A stretch of DNA of 64,000 bases from assembly GCA_001898145.1 (NCBI GenBank), contig MKSR01000019.1, positions 1-64,000 on the forward strand, read 5' to 3'. The translations under genes were made by a program, and so were the position numbers. A model generated the notes under the pieces. That model worked only from the letters and a program-made list of their open reading frames with translations, was not told the origin of the DNA and did not search any database. This DNA is from Dyadobacter sp. 50-39. Lineage in GTDB: Bacteria > Bacteroidota > Bacteroidia > Cytophagales > Spirosomataceae. Shown piece by piece: positions 43,519-52,868 of the stretch (position 1 is its first letter; each line of letters starts with the position of its first letter).

Positions 43519-44652
43519 ATGAAGTTTACATTACAAGTTGAGGATCCCCATTCGAAAGCGAGGGCCGGATTGATCGAGACGGATCATGGGGTAATCCAGA
43601 CGCCCATCTTCATGCCTGTGGGTACTGCGGGAACCGTAAAAGCGGTCCATCAGCGCGAATTGAAGGAGGATGTGAAGGCACAGATCATATTAGGGAACAC
43701 CTATCATTTATACCTTCGTCCCGGGCTCGACATTCTTGAAAAGGCCGGCGGATTGCACGGATTCAACGGCTGGGACAGGCCTATACTGACTGACAGCGGC
43801 GGTTACCAGGTATATTCCCTTGCCGGCACCGGCCGGAAAATAAACGAAGAAGGTGTGGTATTTAAGTCACACATTGACGGTGGCGTACACACCTTTACGC
43901 CCGAGAATGTAATGGATATCCAGCGGACGATCGGCGCGGACATCATCATGGCGTTCGACGAATGCACGCCTTACCCCTGCGATTTCACATATGCACGGAA
44001 GTCGATGGAGATGACGCACCGCTGGCTGACGCGCTGCTGCAACCGCTTCGACAGCACCGGGCCGCGGTACGGACATAGCCAGACGTTATTCCCTATCGTT
44101 CAGGGAAGTGTTTACAAAGACCTGCGGAAGCAATCTGCGGAATTTATCGCCTCGGCCGGCCGCGAGGGCAACGCCATAGGCGGCCTTTCGGTAGGCGAGC
44201 CGGCGGAAATCATGTACGAGCTCACGGAAGTCGTCTGCGATATTTTACCCAGGGACAAGCCAAGGTACCTGATGGGCGTGGGCACCCCTGCAAACATCCT
44301 GGAATGCATTTCGCTGGGCGTAGATATGTTCGACTGCGTAATGCCGACCCGTAATGCACGCAATGGCATGATTTTTACAACAGAGGGAATAATTAACATC
44401 CGCAACGAAAAGTGGAAGGATGACTTGTCACCGATAGACGCCGGCCTGGGAGGGCACATTAGTACATTTTATAGTAAGGCGTATCTGAGGCACCTGGTGA
44501 AATCGGGCGAAATGCTCGGAGCACAGATCGCAAGCATCCACAACCTGACGTTCTATTTGTGGCTGGTTAACAGTGCGAGAGAGAAAATTATCGACGGAAG
44601 TTTCGCTTCATGGAAGCGCGAAATGGAAAAAAAATTGAATCAACGACTTTGA
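43519..44652 (+). CDS. tgt: Queuine tRNA-ribosyltransferase Tgt
   Basis: A 377-aa tRNA-guanine transglycosylase. Catalytic and substrate motifs are present: LTDSGGYQVYSL, FDECTPYPCDFTYA with the active Asp region, GGLSVGEP, YLMGVGTP and DMFDCVMPTRNARNG. The enzyme inserts preQ1 in place of G34 of tRNAs with GUN anticodons, including the tRNA-Asn seen here. The usual C-terminal zinc site CxCxxC...H appears degenerate: the region reads DAGLGGHISTFYSKAYLRHL with no cysteine, though the IHN histidine remains. The rest of the sequence and the length are normal, so I regard it as active. Confidence 0.95.
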   Translation: MKFTLQVEDPHSKARAGLIETDHGVIQTPIFMPVGTAGTVKAVHQRELKEDVKAQIILGNTYHLYLRPGLDILEKAGGLHGFNGWDRPILTDSGGYQVYSLAGTGRKINEEGVVFKSHIDGGVHTFTPENVMDIQRTIGADIIMAFDECTPYPCDFTYARKSMEMTHRWLTRCCNRFDSTGPRYGHSQTLFPIVQGSVYKDLRKQSAEFIASAGREGNAIGGLSVGEPAEIMYELTEVVCDILPRDKPRYLMGVGTPANILECISLGVDMFDCVMPTRNARNGMIFTTEGIINIRNEKWKDDLSPIDAGLGGHISTFYSKAYLRHLVKSGEMLGAQIASIHNLTFYLWLVNSAREKIIDGSFASWKREMEKKLNQRL

Positions 44653-44731
44653 AAGTTCAGAAAAGGAGGTTTCTTTCGGGTAAAATTTAGGTTAAATATC
44701 AGGAAACTTTTCCATTTGTATCAACTTGCGG

Positions 44732-44762
44732 TTGATTAAGTGATATCGATAACCTATTTTTG
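44732..44762 (+). promoter_or_regulatory. Bacteroidota-type promoter for the OmpA-family gene
   Basis: TTG at 44732-44734 and TATTTTTG at 44755-44762, separated by 20 bp, match the Bacteroidota -33/-7 consensus (TTG ... TAnnTTTG). Transcription would start around 44769 and leave a leader of about 110 nt before the start codon at 44879. Confidence 0.6.
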
Positions 44763-44878
44763 TGCGCACTAGGCATTTGGTTAATGTTGCGATTAGCCGT
44801 GAAAACAATATATAACTTTACTCATAAATTGGATATAGATCAATCCTAGTTAATCTTAATAACGCTAACTTGAATAGT

Positions 44879-46333
44879 ATGAAAAAAGTATCCCAGTTGA
44901 TTGGTTCGTTTGCCTTGGGAGCAATGATGGCGCTGCCTTCATTCGCACAGCCGCTGGTGCAACCGAATTCTCCGGATTACAATCCAAAAGCGACGTACGA
45001 TGGCCCCTACAAATTGAACACCTGGTCAATTTCCGCACACTTTGGCCCGACGCTCTTTTTTGGCGATTTAAGAGAATATGACTTCTGGCCTGTTACCAAA
45101 ACATCTTCTGACAGCCATAAGGAATCCGGGACTTTTCAAGGAGGCCTCACACTGAACAAACAACTTTCGTACCTGTTCGGCGCTCGCCTGGACGCATCTT
45201 TGGGTAACCTTAGAGGTATGAAACGTCGTAATTATAACCGCTATTTTGAAGGCAACTACTTCGATGTTTCACTTTCAGGAACTGTAAACCTGAAAGGACT
45301 CCTGATGGGCCCCAACAAAATGAAGCGCTGGAAAATCGATGCGTATGCAGGTATCGGTCAGGTGTTTTACGATGCTACGGCATATGACCTGACAGGTGGT
45401 GTGAAGCTTCGTGAAACCGGTAAGATGAACGACTGGATCGTTCCGACAGGTTTGAATGTAAACTATGAAGTATCTCCAAGAATCGACATCGGAGTTGACT
45501 TCCGTCTGACGCACACCAACTCCGACTATCTGGACGCTACTTACGGCGGTGACTACGACAGAACGCCAAACAGCTTCAACATCAAAGATCAGAAAACTTC
45601 CCACAAAGGAAACTCTGAGCTTGACAGCTACGGATACGGTGCAATCCAGGTAACTTACAAATTGGGCAAAAAACCTTTGAAAGTTCAGAAAGTGGATGGC
45701 AAATGGGATTACAAACCAGACGAAGGCGGATACTACCACCTGCGTTACACAGATCCACGTGTGTTGGTTAAGCCTCCGAAAATCCTTACACTCGAAGAAA
45801 TGGACTCCGTTGCAAAAGCAAACCGTCCGAAAGATATCGACCCACGTTTGCTGCTTGATACCGATGGTGACGGTGTATCCGACTTCTTCGATAAAGAGCC
45901 AAACTCACCGGCAGGAAGCATTGTTGACGGTGCTGGTCGCGTACTCGACTTCGATTCTTACGTGAAAAATGCATTGGCAACTGGTGCTGCTTGCTCCGAG
46001 ATCTTTGCTAACGTAACATTCGACACAGACAAAAACGTATTGAAACCTGAGTTCCAGGAATTGCTGAAAAACGTAGCAGCATTGATGAACAAAAACGGAT
46101 GCCGCTTGCAGCTGGCTGGTCACACCGACCGTCGCGCATCTGACCGTTACAACATCGCGCTTTCAAAACGCCGCGTAGAAGCAGTGAAAAACTTCCTGAT
46201 CAACGAAGCTGGTCTGCAAGACCCAAGCAAAGTGATCGTAGACTACTTCGGATCATTCAAACCTATCGCCGACAGCGCAACCCGCCCAGGTTTGCAGAGA
46301 AACCGTCGCGTAGAATTGAAACTTCTTCCCTAA
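44879..46333 (+). CDS. OmpA-family outer-membrane protein
   Basis: A 484-aa protein from the ATG at 44879; a TTG at 44870 is an unlikely alternative. The signal peptide ends at ALPSFAQ. An N-terminal barrel-like region (~40-270, alternating aromatic strands) is followed by a thrombospondin type 3-like calcium loop DTDGDGVSDFFDKEPNSP and a C-terminal OmpA peptidoglycan-binding domain (NVTFDTDKNVLKPE, then LAGHTDRRASDRYNIALSKRR, then GLQRNRRVELKL). It would anchor the outer membrane to peptidoglycan. Codon use is strongly biased and a strong terminator follows, as expected for an abundant protein. Confidence 0.93.
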   Translation: MKKVSQLIGSFALGAMMALPSFAQPLVQPNSPDYNPKATYDGPYKLNTWSISAHFGPTLFFGDLREYDFWPVTKTSSDSHKESGTFQGGLTLNKQLSYLFGARLDASLGNLRGMKRRNYNRYFEGNYFDVSLSGTVNLKGLLMGPNKMKRWKIDAYAGIGQVFYDATAYDLTGGVKLRETGKMNDWIVPTGLNVNYEVSPRIDIGVDFRLTHTNSDYLDATYGGDYDRTPNSFNIKDQKTSHKGNSELDSYGYGAIQVTYKLGKKPLKVQKVDGKWDYKPDEGGYYHLRYTDPRVLVKPPKILTLEEMDSVAKANRPKDIDPRLLLDTDGDGVSDFFDKEPNSPAGSIVDGAGRVLDFDSYVKNALATGAACSEIFANVTFDTDKNVLKPEFQELLKNVAALMNKNGCRLQLAGHTDRRASDRYNIALSKRRVEAVKNFLINEAGLQDPSKVIVDYFGSFKPIADSATRPGLQRNRRVELKLLP

Positions 46334-46351
46334 TAGTTGAAGAAACGACTT

Positions 46352-46386
46352 AAAGAGAAAGGCTCCCGTCGGGAGCCTTTCTCTTT
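46352..46386 (+). terminator. Strong intrinsic terminator after the OmpA-family gene
   Basis: AAAGAGAAAGGCTCCC pairs over 16 bp with GGGAGCCTTTCTCTTT around a 3-base loop, followed by TTAA. It lies 18 bp after the stop codon. Confidence 0.92.
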
Positions 46387-46444
46387 TTAATATATTCACA
46401 CGCCAAATCAGTTAGCCACATCATAATAACGCAACAGGGAATTA

Positions 46445-47551
46445 ATGAAACAATATGATTATCTGGTAGTAGGTGCAGGTTTGTGGGGATCGGTATTTGC
46501 CCATGAGGCAACCAAACGCGGAAAGAAATGTCTGGTTATCGATCGCCGCGACCATATCGGCGGCAATGTCTATTGCGAGAATGTCGAAGGCATCAATGTC
46601 CATAAATACGGAGCACACATCTTTCACACGAATGACAAGGATATCTGGGACTATGTCAATTCGTTCGTAGAGTTTAACAGGTATACCAACTCACCCGTAG
46701 CGAACTACAACGGCGAGCTCTATAACCTGCCTTTCAATATGAACACCTTCTATCAGCTGTGGAAGGTACGCACACCGGAGGAAGCCAAGGAAAAGATCCG
46801 CCAGCAGGTGGAGGAGGCCGGCATTAAAGACCCCCAAAACCTCGAAGAACAAGCGATCTCACTCGTAGGAACGGACATTTACGAAAAGCTGATTAAAGCT
46901 TACACCGAGAAGCAATGGGGACGAAAAGCCACAGAGCTGCCAGCTTTCATTATCAAAAGGCTGCCCGTAAGGTTCACATTTGACAATAACTATTTCAACG
47001 ACCGCTACCAGGGTATCCCGATCGGCGGCTACAATAAACTGACCGAAGGGCTTCTGAAAGATGTGGACGTACGCCTGGGCGTCGATTTTTTCAAGGAGCG
47101 GGAAGAACTGGCGGCCCTCGCCGAAACCATCGTATACACCGGCCCTATCGACGAGTATTTCGACTTCCGTTTCGGGCAGCTCGAATACCGGAGCCTTCGT
47201 TTCGACAACCAACTACTCGATCAGGAGAACTATCAGGGAAATGCAGTGGTAAACTATACCGACGGCGAAACGCCATTTACACGCATAATCGAGCACAAGC
47301 ATTTCGAATTTGGCACGCAGCCTAAAACCGTGATCACGCACGAGTATCCGCAGGAGTGGGTGAAGGGCGCAGAACCCTACTACCCGGTGAATGATGATAA
47401 AAACACGGCGGTGTTCAATGAGTATAAAGCACTTGCAGCAGAGGAGCCGAACGTAATTTTCGGTGGTCGGCTTGCCGAATACCGGTATTACGACATGCAC
47501 CAGGTAGTAGCATCGGCACTCAAAAAAGTGAAGGTGCATTTCGATTCCTGA
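46445..47551 (+). CDS. glf: UDP-galactopyranose mutase
   Basis: A 368-aa Glf flavoenzyme that interconverts UDP-galactopyranose and UDP-galactofuranose. The FAD-binding motif YLVVGAGLWGSVFAHEA is at the N-terminus, followed by VIDRRDHIGGNVY and KYGAHIFHTND; NRYTNSPVANYNGELYNLPF and EKQWGRKATELPA are the substrate-site regions; GGRLAEYRYYDMHQ ends the fold. Length is normal. It starts the polysaccharide cluster that runs to 56.6 kb, although a terminator separates it from the next gene. It implies a galactofuranose-containing glycan. Confidence 0.97.
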   Translation: MKQYDYLVVGAGLWGSVFAHEATKRGKKCLVIDRRDHIGGNVYCENVEGINVHKYGAHIFHTNDKDIWDYVNSFVEFNRYTNSPVANYNGELYNLPFNMNTFYQLWKVRTPEEAKEKIRQQVEEAGIKDPQNLEEQAISLVGTDIYEKLIKAYTEKQWGRKATELPAFIIKRLPVRFTFDNNYFNDRYQGIPIGGYNKLTEGLLKDVDVRLGVDFFKEREELAALAETIVYTGPIDEYFDFRFGQLEYRSLRFDNQLLDQENYQGNAVVNYTDGETPFTRIIEHKHFEFGTQPKTVITHEYPQEWVKGAEPYYPVNDDKNTAVFNEYKALAAEEPNVIFGGRLAEYRYYDMHQVVASALKKVKVHFDS

Positions 47552-47568
47552 AAAAATAATTACTAGTA

Positions 47569-47602
47569 AAAACCCTGTTTCAAGCAATTGGAGCAGGGTT
47601 TT
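47569..47602 (+). terminator. Intrinsic terminator after glf
   Basis: AAAACCCTG and CAGGGTTTT form a 9-bp stem, 17 bp after the glf stop, followed by TCTGGTTTTT. Confidence 0.75.
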
Positions 47603-47698
47603 CTGGTTTTTAAGAAAATTTCGAAAAAAAGTTGTAGAAGTCGCGTTACCAAAACTACAAGCCAGCGTCTAAATGCTATCACCTAAACCGTGCAAGCA

Positions 47699-49957
47699 AT
47701 GCTGGCGACCAAAATTCCGAGCACCGATTTAGCATTATCCCGAGATTGGACGGCAAACCCGCTCTGGAAAACCGTCCGCTACCATTGGTATTGGTTTGCT
47801 ATATCGCCGTTGCTGTCGCTGCTGCTCGCCTGGGCATTCTTGCGCTATCAAACGCCTCATTACACTATAAAGGCTTCGTTGCTGGTGCGCGACGATTCGA
47901 GAGGGAGTGATTTTAATGAAAGTGCCTTGCTCGAAGAACTTGGGCTGCCTAATGCCACCAGCAGTGTTGAAAATGAAATTGAAATACTCAGGAGCCGCAC
48001 GCTGCTAAGCCAGGTGGTTGCCGATTTGCATCTAACCACGCAATACTTCGCTTCGGGTCACCTTAAGACCACTGAACTCTACGAGAAAACACCTTACAAG
48101 ATCACGCTCCTTAAACCGCGTACTGCTAAACCGACAACTTATCACATCGAAAGAAGGACCGGCAACACATTTACAGTCCGAACTCCCAGCAACATTTACA
48201 AAGGCACATTTGGCATTCCAATGGCACTGCCGCACGGCCTTTCAATCATCGACACAACCCGCTTCAAGCCGGCCTCGCACTATCTGTATTCCTTCAAAAT
48301 CTCAACCGAAGAGTCGGTGCTCGATCTTTATACGCGCGTTCTTAATATTTATGCACCGAACAAAACGGCCAGCCTCGTAAATCTTTCCTGGCAAGACGTC
48401 CTGCCGCGCAAGGGCGAAGCTATTTTGAGCCAGTTGATCGCCCGGTACATGAAGGCAAGCATTGCAGAAAAGAATAAAGTAGCGGACAATACCATTGCAT
48501 TCATCAACCAAAACCTCCAACGCATATCGTCCGAGCTGGCCGAAGTGGAGACTAGCATAGAACACTTTCGTAAGCATCACAGGGTGATCGATGCAACGGA
48601 AGACGGCCGGCAAATACTCGAAAGGTTCCATGCAAACGCTTCGGAGGAAAAGGAACTAGCGGTGCGGATGAAAATCGTGGAGCTCCTGGCTGCGCACTTA
48701 CGTGCCAAGCCCACAATGGCCATTCCGTCAGCATTGTATCCCCGGGAGGACAACTTTGCAGATTTGGTCACCAAATACAATGACATGCTGCTGTCGAGAG
48801 TGAAGGCACTCAGCCAGCTTTCGCCGGGCCATCCCGATTTCATTTTATTGGAAGAGCAGATCAGTGTATTGAGAAACAGTTTGTTCGATGCAATTCAATA
48901 CCAAAAACAGGAACTTGCCCTGAGCATAGCGGCAATCCGCACATATGGAAAAGAATTCGATACCCAAATCGCGCGGGTACCGGAGCATCAGCGCGCGTTT
49001 TTGGCTCAGTCGCGGGAGCAGGGTATACAACAGGAATTGTATTTGTTTTTACTTAAAAAACGCATGGAAACGGCAATTTCCCGTTCGGCCAACATCGCCA
49101 ATGCAAGGATAGTAGACCCACCGAAAGCCAGCACTGTGCCCGTGTATCCCAACCGCCAGCTCACCATGCTGGTAGCGTTGCTCGCCGGAATATTGGCACC
49201 CGCCGCCGTGCTATACCTGGGCGAGATTTTCAATAACAAAATCAGCTCGAAAGAGGATATTCTCCGGCTATGTGATGTGCCGGTTATCGGTGAAATCAGC
49301 CAGCACAGCCCGTCCGCATGGTTTCAGCGGGACGATGGCCGGAGTCTGGTAAAAGAACAATTCCGCTCTTTGCGAACGAATATCCAGTTTATTACGGGTA
49401 TGCGACATCACAATGTACTGCTACTCACCTCCGCAATGGCCAATGAAGGTAAGTCATTCATTGCCATGCACCTCGCACAGTCACTGGCGCTCGCGTGCAA
49501 AAAAGTGCTGTTGATCGACTTCGATCTTCGAAAGCCGTCTCTGGCAACCCTGCTGAATCTCAAACCCGAAGGAGTGACGGAATACATCGCATTGGAGCGG
49601 GGGCCGCTCATTCAGCAATGCGGAAACGGACCTCCTTTCGATTTTCTCGCTGCCGGAGCACAGTATGCGGAGACAGGCGAAGTAATGCTGTCACCCAAAG
49701 TGGCCAGCCTTATTTCAACGCTGAAAACCCGGTACGATTTCGTGCTGCTTGACAGCCCGCCAGTCGGACTGGTAGCAGATGCGCGTCTGCTGGGCAAGCA
49801 TGCAGACATCACACTGTACGTCGTGCGCCAGCATTTCACTTTCCTGCATCAACTTGCCGATTTGCAGGAACTCCGTAAGCAGTCGCAGCTCCCCGATCTA
49901 TATGTCGTGCTCAACGGCATGCGCGATCTGCGGCGCTATCAATACCATTACTACTAA
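47699..49957 (+). CDS. Wzc-like polysaccharide co-polymerase with tyrosine-kinase domain
   Basis: About 752 aa from the ATG at 47699; a GTG at 47690 is the alternative. An N-terminal Wzz domain lies between membrane helices at ~30-50 and ~490-515, with coiled coil between. The cytoplasmic BY-kinase domain has a P-loop SAMANEGKSF (around residue 560), Walker A' VLLIDFDLRKP and Walker B FVLLDSPPVG. The first Gly of the P-loop is Ala. The C-terminal Tyr cluster is short (YQYHYY). It would control chain length and export of the polysaccharide. No Wza-type export gene is adjacent. It precedes neuB by 28 bp. Confidence 0.88.
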   Translation: MLATKIPSTDLALSRDWTANPLWKTVRYHWYWFAISPLLSLLLAWAFLRYQTPHYTIKASLLVRDDSRGSDFNESALLEELGLPNATSSVENEIEILRSRTLLSQVVADLHLTTQYFASGHLKTTELYEKTPYKITLLKPRTAKPTTYHIERRTGNTFTVRTPSNIYKGTFGIPMALPHGLSIIDTTRFKPASHYLYSFKISTEESVLDLYTRVLNIYAPNKTASLVNLSWQDVLPRKGEAILSQLIARYMKASIAEKNKVADNTIAFINQNLQRISSELAEVETSIEHFRKHHRVIDATEDGRQILERFHANASEEKELAVRMKIVELLAAHLRAKPTMAIPSALYPREDNFADLVTKYNDMLLSRVKALSQLSPGHPDFILLEEQISVLRNSLFDAIQYQKQELALSIAAIRTYGKEFDTQIARVPEHQRAFLAQSREQGIQQELYLFLLKKRMETAISRSANIANARIVDPPKASTVPVYPNRQLTMLVALLAGILAPAAVLYLGEIFNNKISSKEDILRLCDVPVIGEISQHSPSAWFQRDDGRSLVKEQFRSLRTNIQFITGMRHHNVLLLTSAMANEGKSFIAMHLAQSLALACKKVLLIDFDLRKPSLATLLNLKPEGVTEYIALERGPLIQQCGNGPPFDFLAAGAQYAETGEVMLSPKVASLISTLKTRYDFVLLDSPPVGLVADARLLGKHADITLYVVRQHFTFLHQLADLQELRKQSQLPDLYVVLNGMRDLRRYQYHYY

Positions 49958-49985
49958 CATTCATTTGAAAAACAAAAACACACCT

Positions 49986-50999
49986 ATGAAACAACACATT
50001 TATATCATCGGGGAAATCGGTCAGGCGCATGAAGGCAGCATAGGCCTCGCACATGCGTACATTGATGCGTTGGCGCATGCAGGAGCCAATGCAGCCAAGT
50101 TCCAGGTACACATTGCCGAGGCTGAAAGCAGCATCTACGAGGATTTCCGCGTAACGATTCCCTACGAGAACGGCTCACGGCTCGACTATTGGAAACGCAT
50201 GGAGTTCAGCCGGGATGAATGGGATGGACTTAAAAAACATTGTGAAAAAGCAGGCCTGCACTTCCTTGCAAGCCCGTTTTCGTTGGCAGCGGTAGAATTA
50301 CTGGATGGGATTGGCGTAATCGGCTACAAAATAGGCTCGGGGGAAGTCGACAACCTGCCAATGCTGGACAGGATAGCCGCCACTGGAAAACCGGTGGTAC
50401 TATCGTCCGGAATGAGCTCCTGGGCCGAACTGGACCAGGCAGTAGCATTCCTTAAATCGAAAGGAACGGCTGTATCCTTACTCCAATGTACCACCGCCTA
50501 CCCCGCCAAGCCGCACCAATGGGGACTGAATGTCATGCATGAAATGCGTGAGCGCTACCAGGTCGCGGTAGGCTTCTCGGATCATTCGGGGGACATTTTT
50601 GCCTGTCTTGCCGCCGCTGCACTGGGAGCACGCCTGCTCGAATTCCATGTTACCTTCGACAAGCGAATGAGCAATCCCGATGCCTCCTCTTCACTTACGT
50701 TACGGCAGGCAACCACGCTGATTGCGGGGGTCCGCAGAATAGAAACGGCGTTAAATTTTCCGGTGAACAAGGACGCGAATGCGGCCTTCTCGAGAATGAA
50801 AAGCATGTTTGGGAAGTCACTGGCTGTCAATCGCGACCTACGGAAGGGCGAACAGATCCAAAGCTCCGATCTCGAAACCAAAAAACCAGCCGGATTTGGT
50901 CTTGCCGCGGCCCGTTATCAGGAGGTTTTAGGTAAAACCCTCAGCAGGGATATCGCACAATGGGAGTTTCTCACCGAAAACCACTTCACCCATGCGTAA
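49986..50999 (+). CDS. neuB: N-acetylneuraminate (nonulosonate) synthase NeuB
   Basis: A 337-aa NeuB-type synthase from the ATG at 49986; a longer frame upstream overlaps the kinase gene and is not translated. It has the NeuB TIM barrel (IIGEIGQAHEGSIGLAHAYI, KFQVHIAEAESS, FLASPFSLAAVELL, YKIGSGEVDNLPML, VVLSSGMSS, LLQCTTAYPA, GFSDHSGD, EFHVTFDKRM) and a C-terminal SAF/antifreeze-like domain (LAVNRDLRKGEQIQSSDLE). It condenses ManNAc or a related sugar with phosphoenolpyruvate. It overlaps neuC by 8 bp. Whether the product is Neu5Ac or another nonulosonate cannot be told from sequence. Confidence 0.95.
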   Translation: MKQHIYIIGEIGQAHEGSIGLAHAYIDALAHAGANAAKFQVHIAEAESSIYEDFRVTIPYENGSRLDYWKRMEFSRDEWDGLKKHCEKAGLHFLASPFSLAAVELLDGIGVIGYKIGSGEVDNLPMLDRIAATGKPVVLSSGMSSWAELDQAVAFLKSKGTAVSLLQCTTAYPAKPHQWGLNVMHEMRERYQVAVGFSDHSGDIFACLAAAALGARLLEFHVTFDKRMSNPDASSSLTLRQATTLIAGVRRIETALNFPVNKDANAAFSRMKSMFGKSLAVNRDLRKGEQIQSSDLETKKPAGFGLAAARYQEVLGKTLSRDIAQWEFLTENHFTHA

Positions 51000-52137
51000 G
51001 ATCTGCGTTGTCATCACCGCCCGGGCCAGTTACAGCCGGATCAAAACCGCACTGACGGCCATTCATGCCCACCCCAGGCTCGCTTTGCAAATCGTGGTGA
51101 CCGGCAGTGCCTTGGCAGACCGGTACGGCAACATCATACCCTATCTGCAAGCTGAAAATCTGCCCATATCAGCCATCATTCCAAATCTGCTCGATATGGA
51201 AAGCGATACCGCGTCGGCCAAAACGACCGGATTGGCGGTAATCGAGCTTTCCACTTTTTTCGCAAACCATCGCCCGGATGTGGTGGTAACCGTCGCAGAC
51301 AGGTTCGAAACCATGGCTACGGCCATCGCGGCTGTCAATATGAACATTCCGCTGGTCCATATACAGGGAGGTGAAATTACCGGCAACATCGACGACCGGA
51401 TCAGGGACAGCATCTCCCAACTCGCCGACCTGCATTTTGTGGCTACCGAAAACGCCCGGGCAAGGCTTATTCGCATGGGACTTTCGACGCAAAAGGTCCA
51501 TTACACCGGTTGCCCGTCGATCGATCTGGTCCACCGGAGTCAGGAGTGCAATTTCAACCCCTATGAAACTTATGGGGGCGTAGGATTCCGGCCGGATTTG
51601 AATACCCCTTACCTGCTCGTGCTGCAACATCCCGTAACTACCGAAACCATGCACTCTAAATGGCAGATCGATCATTTGCTGCAAGCCATAGCAGCCCTGA
51701 ATATGCCCGGCATTTGGTTCTGGCCCAATGCAGATCCCGGCACCATGGGCACTGTGCACGGTATTCGCGCATTTCGCGAACTCAATCCCGCCCTTCCCTT
51801 CCATTTCTTCAAAAATATGGAATCCGGCCATTTCATTCAGTTGCTCAGCAATTGTGTATGTTTTGTCGGCAATTCGAGCGTCGGGATTCGTGAATGCAGC
51901 GCATTAGGAGTACCCGCCGTAAATATCGGAAGCAGGCAACGCGGCCGCGAGCGCGGACCGAACGTAGTAGATTGCCTTCCCGACACGGAAGCCATCGTTT
52001 CAGCAGTCCAGCGTCAACTTGCGCACGGACATTATCCCGGCGTAACGCTCTACGGGAAAGGCGATGCCGGGGAGCGAATCGCCGGGCTGCTGGCGACGAT
52101 CCCATTCATTCTCAAAAAACACCTGCTCCCGGTATGA
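50992..52137 (+). CDS. neuC: UDP-N-acetylglucosamine 2-epimerase (hydrolysing) NeuC
   Basis: A 381-aa NeuC/NnaA-type epimerase. It shows ITARASYSRIKTAL at the N-terminus, DVVVTVADRFETMATAIAA, the signature VHIQGGEITGNIDDRIRDSI, SQLADLHFVATENARARL, TGCPSIDLV and FVGNSSVGIRECSALGVPAVN, followed by IGSRQRGRERGPNV. It turns UDP-GlcNAc into ManNAc plus UDP, the first committed step to sialic acid, and hands ManNAc to NeuB. Overlaps of 8 bp with neuB and 4 bp with neuA show tight coupling. Some homologues use UDP-di-N-acetylbacillosamine for legionaminic acid, which cannot be excluded. Confidence 0.95.
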   Translation: MRKICVVITARASYSRIKTALTAIHAHPRLALQIVVTGSALADRYGNIIPYLQAENLPISAIIPNLLDMESDTASAKTTGLAVIELSTFFANHRPDVVVTVADRFETMATAIAAVNMNIPLVHIQGGEITGNIDDRIRDSISQLADLHFVATENARARLIRMGLSTQKVHYTGCPSIDLVHRSQECNFNPYETYGGVGFRPDLNTPYLLVLQHPVTTETMHSKWQIDHLLQAIAALNMPGIWFWPNADPGTMGTVHGIRAFRELNPALPFHFFKNMESGHFIQLLSNCVCFVGNSSVGIRECSALGVPAVNIGSRQRGRERGPNVVDCLPDTEAIVSAVQRQLAHGHYPGVTLYGKGDAGERIAGLLATIPFILKKHLLPV

Positions 52138-52868
52138 CAGCATCGTTTCCCAAAATCCTGGGTCTTATCCCTGCACGGAAGGGGTCCAAGGGAGTTCCTG
52201 GCAAGAATATGAAGCTCCTTGGCGGAAAACCGTTGATACAATACACCTTTGAAGCCGCAGCCCAGTCGGCGTTGCTGGATAGCATCATCGTTTCTACGGA
52301 TTGTCCTGAAACCGCATTTTTCGCCCATTGCTTTGACAGAATAACCGCACCGTTTTTGCGGCCGGACAGGTTGGCTACTGACCAGACGCCGATGATTGAT
52401 GTGGTAAATCACGCCCTCGCATTTTCCACGAACGGCGGCAGTTACTTTGAATATGTCGTACTCCTTCAACCCACTACTCCGTTCCGGGTAGCGGGCCTCA
52501 TTGACGCAACCATCCGCCATTCCATCCGGGAAAATGCCGACAGCCTGATCACCGTGCGAAAAATACCGGATGCATTCAGCCCTTTCTGGGCATATATCCC
52601 AAGTGAAAACGGACTGGAAAAAGTAATGAAGGGGCATCCGACCATTCCACGGCGACAGGCACTGCCGCCCGCATACTACCGTGACGGCGAAATTTACATT
52701 GCACGCACATCTCTTGTACGCGAAGGGATGATCACCGGCTGCAAAGTAGCGGCATGGCAGAATAACAATGATTTCGGGATCAATATTGACACGCCTGCCG
52801 ATTGGAAGCAGGCTGAAAACCTTCTTCAACTATGGAAAGAGCACACCAAAAGCATGTACTCGTATTGA
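52134..52868 (+). CDS. neuA: CMP-N-acylneuraminate cytidylyltransferase NeuA
   Basis: A 244-aa CMP-sialate synthetase from the ATG at 52134, overlapping the neuC stop by 4 bp; a longer upstream frame is a shadow. Motifs are LGLIPARKGSKGVPGKN (CTP-binding loop), KLLGGKPLIQYTFEAA, DSIIVSTDCPETA, LRPDRLATDQTPMIDVV, VVLLQPTTPFR and YRDGEIYIARTSL. It activates the nonulosonate to its CMP form for transfer. The C-terminal SGNH extension of some NeuA proteins is absent. Its end overlaps the following glycosyltransferase by 37 bp. Confidence 0.95.
   Translation: MTASFPKILGLIPARKGSKGVPGKNMKLLGGKPLIQYTFEAAAQSALLDSIIVSTDCPETAFFAHCFDRITAPFLRPDRLATDQTPMIDVVNHALAFSTNGGSYFEYVVLLQPTTPFRVAGLIDATIRHSIRENADSLITVRKIPDAFSPFWAYIPSENGLEKVMKGHPTIPRRQALPPAYYRDGEIYIARTSLVREGMITGCKVAAWQNNNDFGINIDTPADWKQAENLLQLWKEHTKSMYSY

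Noticed and set aside
49779-49985. Upstream extension of NeuB
   Set aside because: The extension overlaps the kinase gene in another frame and is unlike any NeuB N-terminus. The ATG at 49986 gives the canonical start.
51894-52133. Upstream extension of NeuA
   Set aside because: It lies inside neuC in another frame and is Arg-rich antisense-like sequence. The ATG at 52134, overlapping the neuC stop, is the natural start.
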